Source: Gymnothorax reevesii (Eukaryota > Chordata > Actinopteri > Anguilliformes > Muraenidae). From it: 64,000 nt of DNA. The position numbers and the translations under genes are program-made. The notes under the pieces are model-generated. The model was not told the DNA's origin, searched no databases, and was given only the letters and a program-made list of their open reading frames with translations. The stretch spans positions 78,827,367 through 78,891,366 of the forward strand of contig CM056580.1 of assembly GCA_029721435.1 (NCBI GenBank), in the 5' to 3' direction. Positions 1 through 13,300 of the stretch are shown here, piece by piece. Every line of letters begins with the position of its first letter. Position 1 is the first letter of the stretch.

Positions 1-1333
1 AAGATGTACAGTTGTTAGCAAGCAACATTTTTAGTCAGTACAAATTTCCTTTAGGCATTTTCTGTGCCTTTTTTGCTCAAAATGAAATTGAAGATGACAA
101 AACCAGCCAAATTTTGAAAAATGCTGAGTGTCTGTAATATTTTGGCCTGTAGCATGTATATTCTGTATCTGCTGGTTGCAGCGCTTCACTTCAGCTACAT
201 CACACCGCTATTGAGAAAAATATTCAAACCCAGGACACCATGTTTTTATGACCTCAGCATTACATCATTTACAAAATAACTAGATCTTGTACATTATTTT
301 ATATGCATTTCCCTGTAAATCAGCTGGACATATTTCAAATAGTTGAAAACATTGGGACCTCAAGGCACATTTTAAACTCTACTTAAGTTACATAGGTTTG
401 AACAGGGCAGCAGTATTTCATGAAGCCACGTATGCGTACATAGTTTTCATTGTGTTAAAGTGCAACGTTCATTTTGGGACTATGGGCAGTGCACAAGCAC
501 TGTTCTTTATTATGTCCTCCAGAGTCTTGCATCAGGTGTATGCAAACAGTAAAGAAAGCTTGGTAGTTTGACAGGAAATGCTGTTTATTGCCCCATGAAA
601 TGCATATTTCCTTTTCCAGCCACCTGACAGCATCCACCCAACCTCTTGCTTTAAGAGCTTTTTGGAGAGCATGGGAAATGGCCCCCAATCTTTCAGAGGG
701 ACCTGGGAGATTTAGACAGAGCTGCAGAGTGCTTTTGTGTGTTTGACTCTGTGCTGAAGCTCCTTAGCAAATGATACCTTCCCAGCAATGATCTCAATTA
801 TTGCTGTTTTATGCCCACAAACGTGAACTGGGCTGATGCAGGAAAGTGTCAGTTTCAGCTCTTTACAGGGTATCCATTTAAATCCAGTGTGCAGCCTGTG
901 GATAATTGTTTAATCTTCTGTCCCCTTCAGTGCACTGAGATTTTGCCTTTGGTCAAACGAACATTCATTAACTAGCTGATGAAGGTCCTGTTGGCTAATG
1001 AGGCTACTTGCTTTGTTCAACTCATGCTTGCTGCGACTTTTGTTTTTGGGTAAACTTTGACCCTTTCAGGTGTAATGCCTCACTGCCTCACAGGCAGGTG
1101 CATAATATCACTGTTGTTTCAGCAGCTCTGGAGGAATTTGTGAAACTGGGCCCTGGTTGAGTTAATTTTTGCATTGACAATTTGCGCTGTTTCCACCATA
1201 ACCAATTCCGCTACGTGCCAAACACATGACGGTGCAGGTCAGGATGTGTTGTGAAAATAAAGATTCTTTTTATTAGTGTTTGTGCTTGTGTGCGTTTCAA
1301 CATGTCTCATTTTGGGGCCTGTTTCCTGTGCAG
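1..1333 (+). other. gak intron upstream of first visible exon
   Basis: I see no exon here. The glycine-rich-loop exon of GAK (reading like VLAEGGFAFVYEA) was looked for and is absent, so it lies upstream of the window. The sequence is AT-rich and without recognisable repeats. Confidence 0.6.
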
Positions 1334-1393
1334 AGGCTTTTGTCCAATGAAGAGGAGAAGAACAAGGCCATCATCCAGGAAGTGTGCTTCATG
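1334..1393 (+). CDS. gak: gak exon (human exon 3 equivalent), kinase alpha-C helix
   Basis: Flanked by tgtgcag and gtatcc. It encodes [20 protein letters not shown], near identical to the mammalian protein. The glutamate in IIQEV is the expected alpha-C glutamate that pairs with the ATP-binding lysine. Starts and ends in phase 0. Confidence 0.95.
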
Positions 1394-4300
1394 GTATCCT
1401 TTTAACCAGTCCAAAATCGGCGCAGAAATTCAGAAAATTAGGCCTATTTTAACCGTGGCAATCAGAGCCATACTCTGGCTGTATTCTGCAGTGTGGGTGT
1501 AGGACATTACTGTGCGCTGGTGGTGCACCTCCTCCCCCTACAGAAGTACTCACAGGGTCCAGTGCTCACGCCATCATAAAGAGGCCATTTTAGTGAAGGC
1601 CCAGCCTCATGTGGAACCACCAGTGCCCACATCAGCAGCGGCGGAAGTGTTCTCCGGTCTCCGTGGAGACGCTGGTGTGGAATTCCCTGAAGTTCTGGGC
1701 TCTTGTTTGCAGTGCTGGGCCCCAGTGTTGGGGGCAGTGGGGTGAGGGTGGGTTGTTAGGGTTCCCTCCAGTCCAAACAGAGCTGCGCTTCGGCTCAGAT
1801 GCAGGAGTTTGCCCTCTGTCCAGTGAGCGCTGGAGGTTCACAGTTATGCAGACTTGTTTGCTAAAGACTTTTAACGGCCAATCCTGCGGACCCACACGAT
1901 CATTATCCGAGCGGTCCACTGCACACAGACCGATTGTTCAATTCTGTTTTAATGCATGTCCTATACGCTCCTGCTTTAAGAAGGTGGACATCTAACATAT
2001 TTGCTCTGCCCCTCTTCCTGCCAACTGTACCTCAACACAACATTAGTTTTTTGAACATGACACAAGTTTGCGACTGTCATAACCCACAGTGACTCGAGGA
2101 GTGGGTCCGTCACCTCTGCCCCTGACCAAAAACTGGGTTTCTAACAATTTTAGTAAACATGTAAAAATGCAGAATCCTTCTGACAAACTTCTGATAAACG
2201 GATGCGAGAGAGTAGAGAGGTGATGAGATGGTGAGACAGTAGAGGATGAATGAGAGTAAGGGAGAGTGACCGAGGTAGTTTCTCACCCCTATTACTGAGG
2301 TTGTGGGAATCTGAGGTAAAGTGGCAGTTGGGTCAGTAATGTTATGCTCAGGACGTGGGAGAGTTCGGCCGTCTGCAGCAGTATTTTTGGGTCTGTCCTT
2401 GACGGCTGCCTCTCAGAAAAAGCTGTCTGGTCACCCTAACGTGGTGCAGTTCTGCTCGGCGGCCTCCATAGGGAAGGAGGAGTCCGACACAGGACAGGCG
2501 GAGTTCCTCATCCTCACTGAGCTCTGTAAAGGTGAGTCCTCACACCTCCACCCTCCTGCGCTCCGGCTTCCTTTGGGCTGAACAGTCGCTTCCTGTCTCT
2601 TCCATTTTGGCTCCTGGAGCAGCAGCGACATAAGACCTGTCATTCTGGTTCTTCATTTCTTCATGTTTTTCGGTCTGCACTCCTCTCTCTGTGCCCTTCT
2701 CATTTCTTAATCTTCGCTTATTACCTTTTCTTCTCTTTCCTACCGCTCTCTCTCTCTCTCGCTCTTTCAGGTCAGCTGGTTGACTTCATTCGGAAGGTGG
2801 AGCAAAAGGGACCCATATCATGTGACACGGTGCTGAAGATCTTCTACCAATCATGTCGTGCAGTGCAGCACATGCACAAACAGAAACCTCCCATCATTCA
2901 CAGAGACCTCAAGGTAACGCCACAGCCACAGCCTGGCGTTGTGTCCTCTTTTAATCTCCCCCACTTAATTAATGTTTTTTTAATTTCCTAATTCTTTCCC
3001 TAATTGCTCATTTTGATCTGTGGTTCTCTGTGTAATTACATAACATCTCTTGTCCTCTTCTGGGTTTGCGTAGTTGGTGCCCTCTAGAGGCCCTACATGG
3101 AAGTGCTGGAGGTGCTTTCACCAGTTTTGACACACAAAATTTGTCTCTTGATTTAAAATTGAGTTTGATTTGAATAGATCGGAGAGGGATATATTTTATC
3201 TTTTATGAATGATGACTGGAGCAGGATCAAGGCAATATATCTGGCATTATTGAATCATAATTTTAATAAACTGCTCTCCCAGAATGATTCTGGTATAACA
3301 AGTCAGTGCATCTTCAGTGTGTATCATTGGAATTTTTTTAAAGTACTGCATGAAAAGTGTGATGATTCGTGTCCAGTTCTAAGTGGCTTCCTGCTTTTCA
3401 GTGATACAGAGGGAATGATATTTGCGAGCGAGAGAGATGAAGAGAGAGAGAGTTTGTAGGGGGAGATGTGCTGATGTGGTCGTCTGTGGCCCCTGCTACT
3501 TCCTCTTACAGTTTCCTCTCATTGAGGCTTTAGAATGTTCTGGGAGCGTCTTTGGGCCACTGGGTTACTGTAGAGACTCAGACACTGATGGATAAAGAGA
3601 CATGGAGTGGGCTGGGCTGTTTTTAGGAGAGCCAATACACACTGTCCTTATCTTATTCATGTTTCACACAGTCACACGCCTGCATTAGAGCCCTGTAACC
3701 CTGGACTACATTACATGCCCATACCTGAAGGGGTGAGAACAGAACTGTACAACTGTACCGCCACAAATGAACAAACCTGAGTCAAGACTGGGTCAGACCA
3801 GGAGAGGGTATCGGAGGTGTAGTAGAATTGTACCATCCCTTCAGATTTGAACACTCCAGGGCTGTAAGTCCTGTAGACTTTTTAGTGAGGTGTATCACTT
3901 GCCAAAATATTCAACAATATGCCAGGGAAGTTTTATCTGGAATATTTTTGAAGGTTGGTATTTCTTTTTAGAAGTTGATCAGGTGCCAAACAGCATTTCA
4001 CTGTTAAAAGCTCTGTAGCAGTTTTAAGCCACCCGGCCCTTTGAGATCTGTTGTCCTGCAAGATTTCTCTCCGACCTCATCTGAGTCTGACACGTAATTT
4101 TACTGATTTGCGCCTGAACAAGATCTCTTATTGTGAAGTGGCACATGCTGTGTTGGACTGAACCTTTCCAGGACTGTAGATCTCCAGGTGTTTGGTCACC
4201 TCTGAGATATGACTTTTGTCCCAGGCCTGTCCCGGGTCTGTTCTGGGCCTGTCTTCACTGGCTTTGGGTGTTTTCTTGCAGATTGAGAACCTGTTGATCA

Positions 4301-7300
4301 GCCAGCAGGGCACCATGAAGCTGTGTGATTTCGGCAGTGCCACCACGATCGTGCACTACCCCGACTACAGCTGGTCTGCCCAGAAACGCTCTATGGTGGA
4401 GGACGAGGTGGGTCTCCCGTTTCCTTATTTCCTCTGCTCTTGGCGCAAGCTCTTCACATTTAACCCATGAGCACGTTCCAAAAATACAAGAGATGACAGT
4501 TTTTTACATACAGTGAATGTGTATGGCTGTATATATGTAATTCAGGTTAAGTAACATGGTTTGGTGTAAGGGCTGTGTCATTCCTGGGAATCAAACCTGT
4601 TACCTCTAATTTTCTGGCCAGGTTCAGGAAAGGCTTGGCTTGTAACTCTTTGGTTGCCCGATTGAATCCTTGGTGGGGCTTGAGCTTTTGGATTCTCAAG
4701 TAAAATACCCAACACAAATTCTTCCAGAAAATGTTGGGCTGTGTAAATACACCGAACAAAAATATAAACATTCCATGTAAAATTTTTGAGTTTTTATTAA
4801 CATTAGGGTTATGCAATATATGAACCAAATCAAAATAAATTTTTGTTAATGACTAATCTTCAGATCACCGTCTATTACATCTTGATATTGGCATCTGCAA
4901 AGGAGTGACAATTCTTTGAACACGTTAGGATCAGGTTGAAGAAATTGAATGTTCAGTATCTTGTGTGTCCACCATTTGCGTCTCTCAGAGCAACAGATCT
5001 CCTTCACATGGAGTTGATCAGGTTGTCTATTGTGGCCTCTGGAATGTTATTCCATTCTTCCTGGAGGGCCACACGGAGCTAGTGCGCATTATCCGGAACT
5101 GGAACACAGTCACGGACACGTCGATCCAGAACATCCCAAAGATGCTCTATGGGCGTCATTTCCGGCGAATACGCAGGCCAGTCCAGAACTGGATTGTGGT
5201 CTGCTTCAAGGAACTGCATGCAGACCACTCTGGTGGACATCCCTGCATCCAGCATGCAAACGGCACGTTCCCGCATGACCTGAGACATCTGAGGCATGAT
5301 GACTTCTGACAAAATTTGACATTTTGCGGTGGCCTTTTATTGTCCTCAGTATAACGAGTGTCTGGGGTCCTGCTCATTCTGTCTGATCACCGTCTGGAAA
5401 TGCCACACCCAGTGAAATCACTGCATCACTGAGCAAATGCCCCCTGACAGAGAGATGGATCAAAAAATGGTACCCAAATCAAGAGAAATATCCCTATTGT
5501 ACAAGTGAAAGTCAGCATATGCTCACTTAGAGTTGTTAACTCCATATGGCATCAATATTTGACATGGGGCACTATATTTTTGTTCAGTGCGGAATTTTGT
5601 ACCTGACTCTCCCTGAAAATATCAGGCTGTGTAAATGGAATTTTTCTACAAGTGTAATCACTTTGAATTACCCAAATTCTTTCAGTAAATATCAGAGTGT
5701 ATAAGCAGACTTTTTACCCCTCAGCCCCAAATAATTCGGGCTGTCATCACGCACGGCATCCATCTGTCCGTCTACAATTGCATTCCGCGCATTAAGTCAA
5801 AAACGCCATCGCCGATCAACGCCATTTTTGGTGTGGGTATTCACACAAGTCTATCAATTTTCGTTACGCTGCGATGTCTAATATGGCTGCCACAGCTGCC
5901 ATCTTGAATTTGCATTCCGTGCACTCAGTCCAAAACGCCATTGCTGATCAACGCCATTTTTTAGCCCGCTTGGCTCCAAGGCCCAACGGGCTTATGCTGT
6001 GCTCGGGGTCCCAAGTGGTGGTCTGTCGTGCATCAGTGCGTAAACTTTTGGGCTTGTCTGCGCTCTAGCGCCTTCAGTTTTTGAGCTAGCCTCTTGATAT
6101 TGCATGTGTGGGTTTATGACCATAAAGTCTCAGACGAGTTCGATTTTCGGCCCAGTCGGCCCACTACTTCGGCCAATAGGGGGCACTATCCTTGCACATT
6201 CGAGCCAAGTGGGCACAGTGGCATTGCCACTATTTTTGGTGATGGTGTCGGGGGTGGGTATCTGCACAAGTCTATCGGTTTTTAGTGGCGCTCCAATATC
6301 TATATGGCTGTCACGGGTGCAATCTTGAATTTACATTTCGTGCATTAAGTCAAAAACGCCATTGCCGATCAATGCCATTTTTGGTATGGGTGTTGGGGGT
6401 GTGTAGCTACAGAAGCCTATCGATTTTCTTTGCGCTCCAATATCTAATATGGCTGCCATGGCTGCCATATTGAATTTGCCTCCACAGCTGAGGGGTAACG
6501 CCCGCTTTGCGGGGCAATTTTTTTTAAAGTATAATCTCTTCGGGTTAGGACATCTACTACAGTATCTGCCTCAGTACAAATATCCAGCCATGAAATCCAC
6601 TTGTCCCAGCACGTATAATTTTACGCAATGCTGTTCACCTTGCGTGTAATTGAACAGCACAGTTTATTTTTTGTCGTCAAGCCTGTGGGTGGTCTCTGCA
6701 CACAGAGTAAGTTGGCACATTAATCGAGTTATTGGGAAAGGCCATTTCCTGAACCGCTGGTTGGTAATCAAATTTAACCTGCTGCTTGGCCCCTGATCGT
6801 CTGGCCCCAGTCAATTACGGCAGTGCAGTTTGTTACAGCAGGAAGTCACAGTGGATGACCAGGTCCTGAATTACCTGCAGGATCAGTACAGAAACTCTAA
6901 ATGCAGTCCATCTTGTTCAGATCCTGTTCCTGTACATCAGAGATTCAGATATACTTTATGAAAAATGAAATTCATCGAACAGAGATTCCAGCCCACCAAG
7001 ACTCCCCAGCTGTGGTAAGCTGGGTGTGTTCCTGTAGGTTTTCTCTCCGGTCCTAGCAAAGCACACCTCACTCAACTGCTACAGACAGACTCGCTGTGCA
7101 GCTTATTTGCGGAGTCCTGGTGTGGCAAATGAGTTGAGGGGAGGTTGGGGTTTGTGCTGAAGAGCCTAGAGGATGGTAGAGCTCTTTGAACATACTTGGT
7201 TACCGCCACTACGATATAGTTTGTATAGAATCTTTGTTTCAAATCTGGTGGTGATCTGTCTCCAGGTGGGAGCCATTTTGTATATTAATGATGAACAGCT

Positions 7301-10300
7301 TTTTGAAATATGGTACATATTTTAATGTACTTTTGCTTCTAATTAACCGCATGCAGTGCAATATATCAATTTTAAATGGGGTCCGTTCCGAACTTTACCA
7401 GACCGTTCATTTATGTTCAGGGTGACGCGGTTGTGAATTGGCTTATTAATGGTGGTGTATGTGGTAAAAATTTCTGGGTTTAGTTTATAGGTGTGGTTAT
7501 ATTTAATGGTTTATACATGGTTGTGATTAGAAGACAGGATCTGGACCAAAGTATGTGTCTACACTGGATGGATGGAAGAGTGAGTGGTGTGAAATGATGG
7601 CATTGCTCCAGTCCAGTGATTTCCTTCTCTTACACAGATAACCAGGAACACTACACCAGCCTACAGGACTCCGGAGATGATCGATCTGTACTCCAACTTC
7701 CCCATCAATGAGAAGCAGGATATATGGGTGAGTAAAGGGTACCGATTACTCGTCTGATGCACACATGATCCAGCCAGGATTATGTCAGATTTCTGTGCTT
7801 TTTTTTAGCGTAATGATTCAAGAGCATCTAACAAGGAAGCAGGGTGGGGGGAATGGAGGAGCTAGATATCTGGTTTGTATATAGAATCTCTGGCATTAGC
7901 ATTCTGTGTTGCACCCGTCTGTGGCATCAAAGATAGTCCTAAATTCTGTGGGACAAATTAATTTGTTGTGCCTTGGTGACATTGTAATCTGTCACATTTT
8001 TTCCAGTTCTGTGGCAGAACATCGTCTTGCCAAGAAGCAGAAATGTTTGATGGAGCTGGAGTGTTTATAAAATCTGCCTCACTCCGTGGATGTTAATTAT
8101 CTGTCTGTCTGTCTTTCTGTCTGTCTGTGGATCAGGCCCTGGGCTGTATCCTGTTCCTGCTCTGCTTTAAGCAGCACCCGTTTGAAGAGGGAGCCAAACT
8201 GCAGATCGTAAACGGGAAATATGTCATCCCGCAGAACGACAGCAAGTACACGGTCTTTCACGACCTCATCCGTGAGTCCTACCTTTGCCTCCAGTACCTG
8301 CTTCATGTTTCAGTTTCTAGTATTTAAGGACATGCTAATGGACTTGTCAGTCTGTGGGGTTAACGCACCGTTTAGGGGAGCTGTGCTGGAGTCATTGTTT
8401 GGAGTGGAATTTGATGTCTAGTTTAGCCGGCAGCCTGGTTCTGTTTGTCCGTTACAGGGTCGATGCTGAAGGTGAATCCTGAGGAGAGACTGTCGATCTC
8501 TGAGCTGGCCAACCAGCTGCAGGAGATCGCTGCTGCGCGGAACGTCAACCCCAAATCTCCTATCACCGAGGTAATGAACCCCACCTCCCCCAAAACCCCC
8601 CCACAGCTGCAGGGGGGATCTCTGTGTGCGTAAAGTCCCTGTTTTTAAGCTGCTAATCTCTCTTTAAAGGGAAACTGTGACCTGGTTTTCCACCTCTGCT
8701 ATTGAAGATTAATCTAATTCTGAAAAAATCAAGTGTCATAGGCTCTGGTGTGAATGGGGCGGGGACTACCTTAGAAGAAGACTCTCTTTATTCTCTGTGG
8801 ACCCTCATTCAGACCATCTGTACTGACACCTGAGGAGGTGGGCAGTTTCAATGCATCATCAAGGAGTGTTTACTGGATGTATCCGTTTTGCACTTCATTT
8901 AACTTTAGGCGCCCAAGGGAAGTCATCTTTCGAAGCCTCTGGACTAGGAGGGGCTAAACTCAAAATAATAACAAAATAATTTTACTTTGTTGATGAATTC
9001 ATGGAACTGTTAAGTCGTTTTTCAAGCCTTGTGGAATTTAAAATGCCAAGACTTCTAAACTGATTGGTAATCAACTTTATCCAACTAGCTTTGAAAAAAA
9101 AAAAAAAGCACAGCCCTGCCTTGGATATGCTCACGCAAGTACTGGTGCAGTATGCACTTTTTAGACACTTCAGAGAGATTCATTACATTGTTGTTGATGC
9201 AGACTGGGCATTGTGGTGAGGTATTCTCTAGTCCAGTTAAGGATTGTAAAATTGCATGAAATAATTGTTGTGGGGGCCTTGGCGCAGTACCCGCTGGGAG
9301 GTGCCTGTGAGACGTGTGGGTACAGGGCCCGTGTGGAGTTTATGCTGAGCACACGCAAAGTGTTTTGCTTCTTTCACGCACTTGTTGCTGTAAGGTTTTA
9401 GGCCCTCTCTAGCTTCCCTCTTCCTCTGACGTTTGGAGCAACCATTAGCTGTTAGCTATTAGCTGCTAGCAGAGCGCTTGTGGCAGTTCTGATATCGCAG
9501 TGCGAGCATTGTTTTTCCTGGAAAGGCAGCTAAATGTGCTCTGTATGTCTAAATCTCACGAGCTGCAAGTTCATTAAAAGAATAATTGTGGTTAATTTGA
9601 CGCAGGCTAAATCAACCCTGTTGGCAGTTTAAATTAGGTTAATGAGCTGGCTGAGCAGATGCAGTCCTGGCTGTAAGCTCTGGAATTAAGACTATAGCAG
9701 TGTGGAAAAATTAATCCTGCTGATAAATGATGGAGTCCCCCGAGGATTTTCTTGGAGGGATGTTACGAAACAGAACATGCAGTCATATTGATGAAAAAAT
9801 TTGGTTTGTGGTGCTGGGCATTATTTTTCTTCCAGTAATCATGGTTATTTATTTTTTGGGATTGAACTTGTTTCAAAGGATGGAAGCACTTTTAATGACC
9901 CTAGTCTGGTTGGCAGAACTGAGTTTATATCCACTCTGGGGATCTCGAAAAATAAACGTCCCCCTGGAGCGACTCGACTCCATCTCGCCCATGCAAATGT
10001 GGCGATGCTCTGAGGAGCCATTCAGCCTCTGGGGAACAAAGCCCTGTCTCATCTCCGGCCGTCTGAGGCGCCATCTCTGAGCTCACGGCTGCTTAGCTCA
10101 CAGCGATGCTGGTGGGGAGGGGAGGTGGGGGGCGGGGCATGGGTGGTGGAGCAATGGTGTATGGGCTGGGCCAAGGGTGGGTCCTCCTGTTCCCAACACT
10201 CTTGCTGCACAAGCATGACCCCGCCTCCCGGGTACATGTGATCGATGTTATTTTGGGGGGGGCGGGGGGTCGGTAGTTCGGAGGGGTGGTGGGGGCGGGT

Positions 10301-13300
10301 GGGGGGTGTTTCGATGAATCTACGCTGCTCCTGTGTGTACTCTCCAGGCAGGTTCTCTACCAGCTGTATGTGGGTTAAGCCGGGGGTTTCTGCCTCGGCG
10401 TAAGGGGCTTACACCCCACAACCCCCTCCCCCTCCCCCCCACCCCATCCTCATCTCCCCTGGAGGAGAGGGAGGACACAGACAGGTCTGTTTGGAGGATC
10501 CACAGCCTCCTGAAGCTCATTTACCGGAACATTCTGAGAAAGACGCGAGCCTGCACTGGAGACAGGAGTGGTGTAGACAGGGCAGGGCTGTCTGTCCCTC
10601 TGTCGCTCTGTCTGTCTCTGGTTCGCTCGGCTCTTCGCTCTGTTTTTTTTTGTTATCGCTGCCCCCCTCCGCTGTCGAACTCATGAGTTTGCTGAACGTG
10701 TACTGTTGGAAGCCTGCTTACGACGGCTATGAATCTCTGCAGCTGCTGGAGCAGAACGGCGGATTCGGGAATAACGGCGCCCCTCCCCGGGCGGGGTCGC
10801 TCAGCAGCCCACAGTCTCCGCCCCAGATCAACAACATTCACAACGCAGGTGAGGCCCCACCAGCCGAATCTCGCCGGGCAGGTGTGTGTGATGTTACAGT
10901 GCTGTCGTCTCCTCTCCTGCTACTGTGTAGTGTGTGGAACTGTGTTTCCTGACATGTAGGTTAAAGTGCCATGTTTGTTTCTGCTGCACTAAAACAGGTG
11001 AAGTTCTGCAGTAGGTAGCTAATTCAGTTGGCAGTTAGATTTTAGGGGCTAAATTACTGTTGACATTGTGTTGGGCTGAACTCAGTTCATGGTCTCACTC
11101 TGAGCGCTAACCTACTCTGCACCTGTACAACTGCCTTTTTCAGTGGTCTGGGCTGGGCGTTATAAATAAAATCAAATACACAATTTTTTTCCGCATACCG
11201 CGATATTGTTGATAATTATTGGTGCTTTCACTAAATATTCACACAATGGGATAGTTTATAATCTGATATTAGTATTGTAGGTATGATGCCAAGCTGGTAC
11301 AAGCAACAGCTAGAAGTAGCTAAAAAGCACAGAAGACTTCATTCCTTCACTGTAATGCAGCCTCTTACACCAGAAAAGACAAATCTTGCGTCATATGGCA
11401 TTATTACGATGTCCAAAATCTAATGCTTTATGATGATATTGATATAATTTTAAGATATTTCCCTGCCATATTTTCAACTATGTGTGACACTATTACTTTG
11501 TGACTTAAGAAGATCCATGCCTATCGAAGCGGGTGTGTTTTGGTAGGGTTTGAGTGAAAGCCTCACGGCAGGTGTGTCATCGGCAGATCAGTCCCCGTGC
11601 TCTTCGTTTGGGCTCCCTTTACGATCTTGGGCAATGAGTTGCTCAAATCTTTGAATTTATGTGACGGTAGCTCCTAAAAGACTGTAATGCAGAACGAGTC
11701 TCTATAGATGAAACAAACTGAATCTTTTGAAATAATCTGGGACCATTGCTTTGGTTGGAAGGGAAATTCCGATTGACTGTGTATGACTTGGATGGTATTA
11801 AGACTTGCTTGACAGCGTCTGTCCCGGTAAAACATTTAATTTGCACTGTGTAGCAACCTAATTTTTGTATGTCATTTTTGCAGTTATATTGGTTTTTTTT
11901 TTTTTAATCAATTTTTAAGAGATGTTTCTGGAGATGTTAAAGTTGAATTTGATGTGGCAAAGGCCGGATGTGCAAAGCATGTTTTAAGCAGATGTTGCGG
12001 AAAGAATGAAACGACGTGATTTAGATTCAGTTTTTATATTCATAGAGGTAAGTGACTGTAGTGTCAGTGGTTTTCTGTTTGTTGTTTGGGACTATATGCC
12101 CCCTCTCCCACCTGATATGATTAATGGGAGGTTACAGAGAAAATGGCTGCTCTTTGCCCTGTTCTTAAAGATTTCCCTGCCCCCTCACTCAACTTAAAAT
12201 GAAGGATGGATCATGGCTGACTCTAGAAAACTGGATTTTTTAAATCATAGACTTTATTATCATGAGAAGCTGGCATCTCCTGATGATATCCCCACAAACA
12301 CACACTTTGGGTGGGAATATACAGGCAATAATGCTCAAAGAAGCGATGTTGATCACCCAAACTGAGTCTGAATCCACTTGGGAGGATATTTGTATTATAC
12401 AACTGATTTGGCTGTTGTCCACAGTGCCCTAATGAGAACTCAGGGCTTTATTCAACATCTCTGATCTTAAGAGGATTTTCTGCAGAAATCTGGCTGCCTG
12501 CAGTGGAATTCTGGCCTCTGTGTCCTCATGAATGGTGGATGCACTGTAGCGTCTGGTTCCATCTCTGTGGCTGAATCTCTTAGTAGAGATGGGTTCACTC
12601 GGTCAGCAGTCTCCACGGCAACCAGAACCCCCCCTCTCCTCCACACACACAGACACTCGTCAGTCCTTTTCAACTTAAGTGAAATTCAGGATAATACACA
12701 CCATTTTAACCCCTGCTGGAGAAAACCATGCTAATGTCAAACTAGCATTTACAGTAATCCCCCCACCCCCCTTCTGCTACGCTTAGAGGGTTTTGTACCT
12801 CAAATTTTTCCCTTGGCAAGGAAAGCTGCCTGAGGCTTTTCAGAGCTACCAGTTTTAAAAGCAGTGATTTTTTTATTTTTTTTTTTAATTTCGTTGCTAA
12901 AAAACTTTAATATTGTGATTTCTTGTGTTCCTAAATCTCCTGCATGAATCTGTGTGTATATCCCAGTTGGTCTCTATGGCGACCCGGACCAGACCATGGC
13001 GGGAGGCTTCCTGGATATCCTGAAGGGGGGAACGGAGCGGTTCCTCACCAACATAAAGGACACCTCGTCCAAGGTGATCCAGTCGGTCGCCAGGTGAGTG
13101 GGGAGGACGGGCGGTTTGCTGCCAGGTTTCAGAAGGAAGGGGTCAAAGGTCGCAGAGTTAGGGGGCTGTCAGGTTCTCTGCTCTGTTGCCTGGGCTGTAT
13201 TTGCCTGCCATTGTCTCATTGGCATATGCGGTACTGCCCTTTCTTATGTGTGCATTATTGGGTGTGTTACTTTGCTGTAGCTCTGCTGGCAGTGCTGGTG

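Noticed and set aside
9727..10080. 117-codon plus-strand frame in a gak intron
   Set aside because: Hydrophobic start but no family resemblance, no splice signals and no conservation evidence; treated as chance.
10491..10682. In-frame upstream ATG extending the auxilin-type exon by 64 codons
   Set aside because: The MSLL start at 10683 coincides with the auxilin N-terminus; the upstream codons are low complexity and more likely 5'UTR. Kept only as an alternative.
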